NCBI RefSeq assembly: GCF_000827595.2
Contig: NZ_LN776180.1
Coordinates: forward strand, 173,814 to 237,813
Length of the DNA: 64,000 nucleotides
Source of the DNA: Necropsobacter massiliensis
GTDB lineage: Bacteria; Pseudomonadota; Gammaproteobacteria; Enterobacterales; Pasteurellaceae
Reading direction: 5' to 3'
Shown here: positions 57,802 to 64,000 of the stretch, in pieces
How the letters are laid out: each line of letters begins with the position of its first letter
Position numbering within the stretch: the stretch's first letter is position 1
Position numbers and translations under genes: made by a program
The notes under the pieces: generated by a model
Told to the model about the DNA's origin: nothing
What the model saw: the letters and a program-made list of their open reading frames with translations, nothing else
Databases searched by the model: none

Positions 57802-58647
57802 TTACTCCGGTGTAATCCATTGCAATGACCAGCTGCCGGTTCCTTCCGGCACCAGCACCCGACTCAAATAAGGCAGAATCCGCCGCATCTGCGCTTCCAG
57901 CGTCCACGGCGGATTAATCACAATCATGCCGCTTGCGGTCATGCCGCGCTGATCCGAATCTGGACGTAGCGCCAGTTCGATCTGCAAAATCTTGCGGATA
58001 CCGCTTGCCTCCAGCCCTTTAATAATACGTTTGGTCTGCTGGCGCAGCACCACCGGATACCAAATCGCATAAATACCGGTGGCAAACCGCTTGTAACCTT
58101 CGATCACCGCTTGCACCACTAGATCGTAATCCGCTTTCAGTTCATAAGGCGGGTCGATCAGCACCAAGCCGCGCCGTTCTTGTGGCGGTAAAGTGGCTTT
58201 TAGCTGCTGAAAACCGTTATCCCGTTTGCTCGTCACATTGTCAAATTGCTTAAAATTATTGCGCAATAAAGGATAATCCGACGGATGCAGCTCCGTCAAC
58301 AGGGCGCGATCTTGCGGACGCAATAAACTTGCGGCAATCAACGGTGAACCAGCATAATAGCGCAGCGCCTTTCCGCCGTAATTGATTTTTCTGATCAACG
58401 CTGTGTAACGCGCCACTTCCTCCGGCAAATCTTGGCGTTCCCACAGCCGCCCGATCCCTTCGGCAAACTCGCCGGTTTTTTCCGCTTCATCGCCGAATAA
58501 ACGATAGCGCCCGACGCCAGCATGCGTATCCAAATAATAAAATCCTTTTTCTTTTTGTTGCAGGTTTTCAATAATCAGCATTAAAACCAAATGTTTCAAT
58601 ACATCGGCATGATTGCCGGCATGAAAACTGTGACGATAACTCAGCAT
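57802..58647 (-). CDS. rlmJ: 23S rRNA (adenine(2030)-N6)-methyltransferase RlmJ
   Basis: RlmJ methylates A2030 of 23S rRNA. The 281 residues (E. coli 280) start with the diagnostic MLSYRHSFHAGNHADVLKH. They carry a SAM-binding segment YYLDTHAGVGRY and the N6-adenine methylase motif DPPYE in VLIDPPYELKADY. In Haemophilus the homologue (once called ComJ/YhiR-type) has been linked to use of DNA as a nutrient in some species, but the rRNA role is the secure one. The gene ends about 150 bases from gor. Confidence 0.95.
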   Translation of the reverse strand: MLSYRHSFHAGNHADVLKHLVLMLIIENLQQKEKGFYYLDTHAGVGRYRLFGDEAEKTGEFAEGIGRLWERQDLPEEVARYTALIRKINYGGKALRYYAGSPLIAASLLRPQDRALLTELHPSDYPLLRNNFKQFDNVTSKRDNGFQQLKATLPPQERRGLVLIDPPYELKADYDLVVQAVIEGYKRFATGIYAIWYPVVLRQQTKRIIKGLEASGIRKILQIELALRPDSDQRGMTASGMIVINPPWTLEAQMRRILPYLSRVLVPEGTGSWSLQWITPE

Positions 58648-58679
58648 AATATCCGCCTTTAAAAATCAATAAAAAAGAG

Positions 58680-58702
58680 ACCGCACTTTTTTAAAGTGCG
58701 GT
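58680..58702. terminator. Terminator of mrcA built from two uptake sequences
   Basis: ACCGCACTTT (58680-58689) and AAAGTGCGGT (58693-58702) are perfect 10-bp arms with a three-base loop. On the - strand a T-run follows after a few bases. It lies 15 bases after the mrcA stop codon and 33 bases before the rlmJ start. Confidence 0.8.
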
Positions 58703-58717
58703 GCGTTTTGCATAGGT

Positions 58718-61291
58718 TTAGAATAATTCCTGCGGTTCTGACTGACCGAAGCCGCCGTTCAGGCGCTGTTGCAGTTCGGGCGGTACATAATATCCGCGTT
58801 CTTCCACATAGGCGCGTTTCGGCTCCGTTCCCTTGATAAAATATTCGCTGCGTCCGCCGCCGTTGGACAACAAACCGGAGCGGGTATCAATATTTTTCTG
58901 CACGATATTCTCCGGCAGTGCCAATTGTCGTTCCGGAATATCGCTCAAACTGGTTTTCATATAAGCAATCCACGCCGGCATGGCAGTCTGCGCACCGGCT
59001 TCGCCGCGCCCGAGGCTGCGTTTATTATCGTCAAACCCAACGTATACCGCGGTGGTGATATTCGCTCCGAATCCCGCATACCAAGCCACTTTGGAATTAT
59101 TGGTGGTACCGGTTTTGCCGCCGATATCCTGTCGGGAAAACTCTTTTGCCATGCGCCAACTGGTGCCTTTCCAGCCCAGCCCTTTTTCGCCGAAAATGGC
59201 GGTATTCAGCGCGCTGCGGATTAAAAATGCCAGCTCGCCGCTAATCACTCGTGGCGCATACTGCACCTGAGATTCCGAGGTTCTGGCATCCGCCATAAAG
59301 TCTACCGCACCGTCTTCCAGCTTGCCGCTGCCAGCATTCAATTCCGGCACATCGGTGTCGTCTCCGTCTTGATCCACTTCTTCGCCGTTGGTATTGCTGT
59401 CCGTGCGTTCCAAATGATCTGCGGCAGTTAAATCAATATTTTTAAATCCGTCCAGTTTTTCCGTTTCACCATACACCACCGGAATCTGATTACATTCAAT
59501 ACAGGCAATTTTCGGGTTAGCCAAAAAGATTTCTTTACCCGAATTATCCAGAATTTTCTCTATCAGATAAGGATCGATTAAAAACCCGCCGTTATCAAAC
59601 ACTGCATAAGCGCGCGCCATTTCCAGCGGCGTAAAAGATGCCGCCCCCAGCGCCAACGCCTCACTGGCAAAATACTGCTCACGTTTGAAGCCGAAACGCT
59701 GTAAGAAATCCGCAGTAAAGTCAATACCTGCCATTTGCATGGCTCGCACCGCGATCATATTTTTCGACTGCCCCAACCCCACGCGTAAACGCATCGGTCC
59801 GTCATAACGGTTCGGTGAGTTTTTCGGCGTCCATACCTGCTGCCCCGGCTTTTTAATGCTGATCGGCGCATCCTGCAACACGCTGGACAGCGTTAATCCT
59901 TTTTCCAGCGCAGCGGCATAAATAAACGGTTTAATCGATGAACCGACCTGGACTAAAGACTGGGTGGCCCGGTTAAATTTACTCTGTTCAAAACTGAACC
60001 CGCCCACAATCGCCTCAATCGCGCCGTTATCACTGTTTAACGATACCAGCGCAGAATTCACTTCCGGAATCTGCCCCAATGTCCAATCACCTTCACTATT
60101 TTGACGAATCCAGATTTGCTCTCCGGTTTTCGGCGTTCTTTTGCCGGCCCAGCGCATCGCCCCATTAGACAGGGTGATGTTATCTCCGTTCGCCAACAGT
60201 AATTCCGCCCCGTTTTTGTCGGTACTTAGCACCGCAGCCGGAATAAACGGATCGGAATTCGGCAGTTTTCTTAAAAAACCGATAATTCTGTCGTGTTCCC
60301 ATGGGGCTTCGTCTTTCTTCCATAAGGGTGCACCGCCGCGATAACCATGGCGCATATCATAGGCAATCGCATTGTTTCTAACCGCTTTTTGCGCTTCCGA
60401 CTGATCTTTTGACAGCACGGTGGTATAAACCTTATAACCGCTGGTGTAGGCATTTTCCTCGCCGAAACGTTTCACCATTTCCTGGCGAACCATTTCAGTG
60501 ACATAATCGGCACGGAAATCCAGCTGCGCGCCGTGATAACTGGCGACAATCGGCTCGTGTAGCGCCTGTTCATATTCTTCTTTACTGATAAATGCCATAT
60601 CCAGCATACGCCCCAACACCACATTACGGCGCTCTTCCGCACGTTTCGCAGAATACAACGGATTCATGGTGGAGGGCGCTTTTGGCAAGCCGGCAATCAC
60701 CGCCATTTCCGACAACGTAAGCTGTTCAAGCTCTTTGCCAAAATAGGTTTTTGCCGCCGCAGCCACGCCATAGGCGCGATAACCCAGATAAATTTTATTC
60801 AGATACAATTCCAGGATTTCATCTTTATTCAGGGTATTTTCGATTTCAATAGCTAAAATCGCTTCTTTGGCTTTACGGATCAGATTTTTTTCCGGCGTTA
60901 AAAAGAAGTTTCTTGCCAACTGCTGAGTAATGGTGCTGGCGCCCTGCGATGCGCCGCCTTTGCTGATCGCCACTGAAACCGCGCGCATAATCCCCACCGG
61001 ATCCAGCCCGTGATGTTCATAAAAACGGCTGTCTTCCGTCGCCAGAACCGCTTCAATCAGCTTTTTCGGCACATGCTCCAGTTTCACTGGAATGCGGCGC
61101 TGCTCGCCCACTTCGCCGATTAATTTACCGTCTGCGGTATAAATTTGCATCGGTTGCTGCAATTCAACATTTTTCAGCGTTTCCACATTCGGAAGGTCGC
61201 TTTTAAGCTGAATATATAAAATTCCGGCCACAACACAGCCCAACACGACGATAGTCAACAGGGTACTCAATATTAATTTTGCGATCCGCAT
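58718..61291 (-). CDS. mrcA: Penicillin-binding protein 1A (bifunctional)
   Basis: PBP1A polymerises and cross-links peptidoglycan. The 857 residues have an N-terminal membrane helix (about 5-27), a GT51 glycosyltransferase domain (about 50-225, catalytic Glu in EDSRFYEHHGLDP) and an OB-like insert. The transpeptidase domain carries the serine in GSSIKPF (about S451), an SxN region and KTGTT (about 726). An acidic linker (about 630-665) lies within it. Family length is about 850. It is divergent from comA, and its start codon is inside the competence CRP-S site. Confidence 0.97.
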   Translation of the reverse strand: MRIAKLILSTLLTIVVLGCVVAGILYIQLKSDLPNVETLKNVELQQPMQIYTADGKLIGEVGEQRRIPVKLEHVPKKLIEAVLATEDSRFYEHHGLDPVGIMRAVSVAISKGGASQGASTITQQLARNFFLTPEKNLIRKAKEAILAIEIENTLNKDEILELYLNKIYLGYRAYGVAAAAKTYFGKELEQLTLSEMAVIAGLPKAPSTMNPLYSAKRAEERRNVVLGRMLDMAFISKEEYEQALHEPIVASYHGAQLDFRADYVTEMVRQEMVKRFGEENAYTSGYKVYTTVLSKDQSEAQKAVRNNAIAYDMRHGYRGGAPLWKKDEAPWEHDRIIGFLRKLPNSDPFIPAAVLSTDKNGAELLLANGDNITLSNGAMRWAGKRTPKTGEQIWIRQNSEGDWTLGQIPEVNSALVSLNSDNGAIEAIVGGFSFEQSKFNRATQSLVQVGSSIKPFIYAAALEKGLTLSSVLQDAPISIKKPGQQVWTPKNSPNRYDGPMRLRVGLGQSKNMIAVRAMQMAGIDFTADFLQRFGFKREQYFASEALALGAASFTPLEMARAYAVFDNGGFLIDPYLIEKILDNSGKEIFLANPKIACIECNQIPVVYGETEKLDGFKNIDLTAADHLERTDSNTNGEEVDQDGDDTDVPELNAGSGKLEDGAVDFMADARTSESQVQYAPRVISGELAFLIRSALNTAIFGEKGLGWKGTSWRMAKEFSRQDIGGKTGTTNNSKVAWYAGFGANITTAVYVGFDDNKRSLGRGEAGAQTAMPAWIAYMKTSLSDIPERQLALPENIVQKNIDTRSGLLSNGGGRSEYFIKGTEPKRAYVEERGYYVPPELQQRLNGGFGQSEPQELF

Positions 61292-61298
61292 CGTAAAA
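61277..61298 (+). promoter_or_regulatory. CRP-S (competence) site of the comA operon
   Basis: The 22-bp dyad TTTTGCGA-N6-TCGTAAAA has the TGCGA core that marks Sxy-dependent CRP-S sites, with one arm mismatch. A -10 candidate, TATAGA (61319-61324), starts about 31 bases from its centre, near the class II spacing. This predicts a transcript start near 61330 and a leader of about 125 bases. The site covers the mrcA start codon (61289-61291). The Haemophilus comA operon has a CRP-S site in the same mrcA-comA gap. Confidence 0.7.
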
Positions 61299-61455
61299 TT
61301 CTCTCTTGTTTAATGCAATATAGAAAATAATCAGAAAAACTTAACCCCTATCTACTCGGTAAATAACGGCAATGTAGTCCGTAAGTATAAAGACAACCGA
61401 TATAAATCAAAAGTTAAAAGTAACATTTTAAGTGTAAAGATAAGGTAAAGAGCCA

Positions 61456-62244
61456 ATGTTCAGTCGCCATAAAACTCCCCGTTCTCCGCTGCAAATCGGG
61501 TTGCAGAAAACCGAAAATCATTACCACTGCCTATGGTTCGATCAGCACGACCGAGCGCAGTCCACCGTTTTAACCCCGCCCTTATCCCTTGCTAAACTCC
61601 GTGCGGCTATGGGTCACATCGCCCAGGAACGGCGCAACAATCTCAGTTTTATCATCTCCATTCCGGGATTATATGTCTGGACGCAGTCCATGCTGCTGCC
61701 CCACCACCTCAGCCCGGCGGAATCCGAACAGCAATGCCGTTTTCTACTGCAAAATGCGCTGCCGACGCCAGTGGATAATATCTGGTTTGATTATGTCGCC
61801 ACGCCGTTAACCCAGGGCATTCGCTTAGATATTTTCGCCGTTCGGCAGGACATCGCAGAAAAATATATCCGGCAGTATTCTCCGCTGCCAATCAGCATAT
61901 TAGACAGTAATATCAACGCCATAGTTCGCGCGTTTCTCTACCTGCTGGATGAAACCGTTGATGACGATGCGCTATTTATTTATCAGGACGAACAGATAAA
62001 TCTCGCCATCCAGCAAACCGCACAGCAGGCGAATGTCACTCAACAAATCGACCAAAATTTGACCGCACTTTATGATCAATTCTGTCAGTCTTATCGTCGC
62101 CGCCCGCGTTCAGTCTATGTTTATAGTCATTTAACGCCGGTGCAACCTTTTCCTGCTCACTGGCAGGTAATCAACACCGACCTCCCGCTGATTGCTTTGG
62201 GCAACGCGTTATGGCGTCGCGATTTGCCGCAGATAACCCAATAA
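61456..62244 (+). CDS. comA: Competence protein ComA (PilM-like)
   Basis: ComA is the cytoplasmic actin-like PilM counterpart of the type IV pilus DNA uptake machine. It binds the N-terminal tail of ComB (PilN). The 262 residues look like a divergent PilM: an N-terminal beta-rich half (RHKTPRSPLQIGLQKTENHYHCLWF at the start) and a middle segment VDNIWFDYVATPL. It is identified mainly by family resemblance and by heading comABCDE beside mrcA, as in Haemophilus. A CRP-S site lies upstream. Confidence 0.9.
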   Translation: MFSRHKTPRSPLQIGLQKTENHYHCLWFDQHDRAQSTVLTPPLSLAKLRAAMGHIAQERRNNLSFIISIPGLYVWTQSMLLPHHLSPAESEQQCRFLLQNALPTPVDNIWFDYVATPLTQGIRLDIFAVRQDIAEKYIRQYSPLPISILDSNINAIVRAFLYLLDETVDDDALFIYQDEQINLAIQQTAQQANVTQQIDQNLTALYDQFCQSYRRRPRSVYVYSHLTPVQPFPAHWQVINTDLPLIALGNALWRRDLPQITQ

Positions 62245-62259
62245 CTGGAGTGCCCGAAC

Positions 62260-62784
62260 ATGCAAAAACCCGTTGCAATTAATTTGTTACCTTGGCGTCA
62301 ATATCGCCACCGACAAAAACTGAACGTGTTTTTGTGGAAAACGCTGTGCTGTTTATTGTGCAGTGCGCTCATCTGCGCTTATCTGTTGTATTTGATCCAG
62401 CAACAACGGCACATCGCCAGCGACTATCATCGCCAGCTGCATCAGCTGTCGCAGCAGCTGACGCAGCGCATTGAACAAACCAATAAGCTGCGTCGCCATT
62501 ATGCTGGAAAAGAACAACAAACCTCAGTACCGTCGTCCGTAGCACTGCGCTTTCTGGCGCTGCTCGCACAACTGCCGCTGGAACAGGGGGAATTATCCGA
62601 GGTTGTCCTGTCCGCTGCGCAACCGAAACTTAAAGGACAGGTAGAATACCAGCAAGAATTTGAACGGATTCAGCACTTTCTAAGCACACATCCGGGGTTA
62701 CAGGAAGTTAAACTGACCGCCTTTACACCGCAGCAAACGGCGTTACGGTTTGAATTCAGTCTGACATTGAAGGAGGCGCAATGA
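62260..62784 (+). CDS. comB: Competence protein ComB (PilN-like)
   Basis: ComB is a bitopic inner-membrane protein of the pilus alignment complex. The 174 residues begin with INLLPWRQYRHRQK; the NLLPWR motif is the PilN tail that binds PilM/ComA. A membrane helix follows (about 28-48), then a periplasmic coiled coil (about 50-85, rich in Gln and Leu) and a small ferredoxin-like domain. Its stop overlaps the comC start by four bases (ATGA), which indicates translational coupling. Confidence 0.92.
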   Translation: MQKPVAINLLPWRQYRHRQKLNVFLWKTLCCLLCSALICAYLLYLIQQQRHIASDYHRQLHQLSQQLTQRIEQTNKLRRHYAGKEQQTSVPSSVALRFLALLAQLPLEQGELSEVVLSAAQPKLKGQVEYQQEFERIQHFLSTHPGLQEVKLTAFTPQQTALRFEFSLTLKEAQ

Positions 62785-63311
62785 AAGACCGCGTGCTCAA
62801 CAATCCGCACAACCTATTCGGTAAATTAGCCGCCTTGACGCCGCTGCGGCAAAATCTGTGGTTAAGCCTGTTAGGACTGCTTTTAATCGCCTTTCCGCTG
62901 AGCGGTTATGTTCAGCAATCCCGCCTGTTACGTCAGTTGGAACAGGAATTGCATGACAAAAATCAGCAATTGACGCACCAGCAGAATTTATTCACCGTAT
63001 TACAACAGCAATCTGTCCAACAACCGTTGGATCAGCGTTTAACCGCCGCCCTGCCAGCAATAAACCGACAGGTGCGGCAACTCCTACCGACTGAGCTACA
63101 TTTGCTTGTCAGCGACTGGGAATTTAGCCGAAACCCGCTGTTGCACCTGCAATTAGAAGGACATTTTGCCGATTTTAACCGATTTATGACCGCACTTTTA
63201 ACCGCCAACAGACAACTGAACGTCGTTTCGCTGCAAATTAACCGCGTCGACAACGACCAGCATACCGCTTCAATTCGGATTGAGCTGTTACTTCGCTTAC
63301 ATTTTGCTTAA
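62781..63311 (+). CDS. comC: Competence protein ComC (PilO-like)
   Basis: ComC is the PilO counterpart that pairs with ComB. The 176 residues have a short cytoplasmic tail, one membrane helix (about 25-45, LWLSLLGLLLIAFPLSGYV), a Gln-rich coiled coil (about 48-85) and a periplasmic beta domain with HLQLEGHFADFNRFMTALL. An inverted uptake sequence encodes part of MTALLTANR. The build mirrors comB, as expected for a PilN-PilO pair. Confidence 0.92.
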   Translation: MKDRVLNNPHNLFGKLAALTPLRQNLWLSLLGLLLIAFPLSGYVQQSRLLRQLEQELHDKNQQLTHQQNLFTVLQQQSVQQPLDQRLTAALPAINRQVRQLLPTELHLLVSDWEFSRNPLLHLQLEGHFADFNRFMTALLTANRQLNVVSLQINRVDNDQHTASIRIELLLRLHFA

Positions 63312-63322
63312 GGTTAACAACG

Positions 63323-63724
63323 ATGCTGAAAAAAATACTGCTGATTGTTATGCTTATTACGGGAGGTCAGCCTACATGGGCAGATCCTTTCGATAAAACT
63401 CGGCGCAATCAAAGTGCGACCGAGAGCGCACCGTCTAGCGCTCAAGCGCAACAAGCGGAAACAGCTTGTAACGCGCACCAAGCGACCGCCGCCGGCGATA
63501 CCGCCTTTGATGAATTCACTATCATCGGCGTGGTAATTTATCCGCAACATAGCGAAATATTACTGACGGCGAAAAATCACGCACTGCTCAGTGTGCGCCA
63601 AGGGGATTTTATCGCCCGTGAAAAACTCCAAATTGACAATATTGATACACGCCAAATCCGCTTTTTGCGCTGGCAGCAGGAAACAAACTGCGCTCAACCG
63701 AGCACCATCACAGTGACGTTCTAG
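63323..63724 (+). CDS. comD: Competence protein ComD (PilP-like)
   Basis: ComD is the periplasmic PilP counterpart that links the ComB-ComC pair to the secretin ComE. The 133 residues have an N-terminal signal (about 1-20, ending PTWA), a low-complexity linker (about 22-60) and a compact beta domain. The beta domain begins EFTIIGVVIYPQHSEILLTAKNHALLSVRQGD (key part VRQGDFIAREKLQIDNI), which resembles the PilP homology domain. There is no lipobox cysteine after the signal, unlike many PilP proteins. It starts 11 bases after comC. Confidence 0.9.
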   Translation: MLKKILLIVMLITGGQPTWADPFDKTRRNQSATESAPSSAQAQQAETACNAHQATAAGDTAFDEFTIIGVVIYPQHSEILLTAKNHALLSVRQGDFIAREKLQIDNIDTRQIRFLRWQQETNCAQPSTITVTF

Positions 63725-63732
63725 GAGGCGAG

Positions 63733-64000
63733 ATGAAATTTCTTCCTTTATATTTAAAGTGCGGTCTGTTTTTGCTGTGTTTTTGCTCTTTCACGGCGGC
63801 GGCTGAACATTCCGCTTTTTCCATTCGTCTAAAACAGGCACCGTTGGTTCCCACCTTGCAGCAGCTGGCGCTGGAACAGAACATTAACCTAATTATCGAC
63901 GACGAATTGGAAGGCACGGTATCCTTACAGTTGCAGCATACCGATATTGATCAACTGTTGCATGCGGTGGCTAAAATCAAGCAGCTTGAGTTATGGCGGG
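63733..64000 (+). CDS. comE: Competence secretin ComE (PilQ-like), 5' part
   Basis: ComE is the outer-membrane secretin through which the pilus passes and DNA enters. Only the first 89 codons are in the window. ATG 63733 has AGGAGG six bases before it. Residues 1-24 are a signal peptide (LFLLCFCSFTAAA). The following SFSIRLKQAP-like AFSIRLKQAPLVPTLQQLALEQ and GTVSLQLQHTDIDQLLHAV form the start of an STN/secretin N-domain. The signal peptide contains an uptake sequence (63757-63765). The stop codon is outside the window. Confidence 0.93.
   Translation, partial: MKFLPLYLKCGLFLLCFCSFTAAAEHSAFSIRLKQAPLVPTLQQLALEQNINLIIDDELEGTVSLQLQHTDIDQLLHAVAKIKQLELWR

Overview
The window is a dense, mobile-element-free piece of a Pasteurellaceae chromosome. 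The clearest sign is the Haemophilus-type DNA uptake signal sequence, AAGTGCGGT or its complement. I located 46 exact copies by eye, about 0.7 per kb. Gene content and order also fit: the comABCDE competence operon next to mrcA, the serC-hisC-aroA cluster, rlmN-pilW-rodZ-ispG-hisS-yfgM, and the pyrH-frr-dxr-uppS-cdsA-rseP-bamA-skp-lpxD-fabZ-lpxA-lpxB-rnhB envelope cluster. The genus cannot be fixed from the sequence alone. I see no rRNA, tRNA, insertion sequence, prophage or CRISPR array.

Layout. 1-5.4 kb: the 3' end of thyA, a Sel1-repeat protein, tadA, grpE (with a candidate heat-shock promoter), nadK and recN (with a LexA box). 5.4-5.7 kb: a non-coding stretch rich in inverted repeats. 5.7-11.9 kb: aroA, hisC, serC, tmaR, rsmC, holD and rimI. 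11.9-23.2 kb: a hexuronate catabolism island made of two divergent operons around a control region that holds a CRP site and a UxuR-like operator. The left operon encodes a TRAP binding protein, an SDR-type putative fructuronate reductase, UxaC, KdgK and KDPG aldolase. The right operon encodes the two TRAP membrane subunits, a cytoplasmic GH31 glycosidase, a GntR/FadR-type regulator and UxuA. 23.2-34.8 kb: transporters, the yfgM-hisS-ispG-rodZ-pilW-rlmN group, an AI-2E family protein, glnB, mog and a SLC13-type permease. 34.9-47.8 kb: the lipid A, outer-membrane and isoprenoid cluster. 48-51.6 kb: a phosphoethanolamine transferase inserted on the opposite strand between pyrH and tsf, then tsf and rpsB with its autoregulatory leader. 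51.6-61.3 kb: ppiD, lon, gor, rlmJ and mrcA. 61.4-64 kb: comA to comE, cut by the window end.

How the parts fit together. The hexuronate genes give a complete route from an imported acid sugar to pyruvate and glyceraldehyde-3-phosphate, provided the SDR is the fructuronate reductase. A GH31 enzyme inside the operon suggests that the imported compound may be an alpha-linked glycoside of a uronic acid rather than only the free acid. This is the most novel idea in the window. The envelope genes carry matching stress signals: a sigma-E-type promoter before skp, sigma-32-type promoters before grpE and lon, and an internal terminator plus new promoter between lpxD and fabZ. The com operon is preceded by a CRP-S (Sxy-dependent) site that overlaps the mrcA start codon. 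Uptake sequences double as terminator stems at three sites and supply the GTG start codon of tadA.
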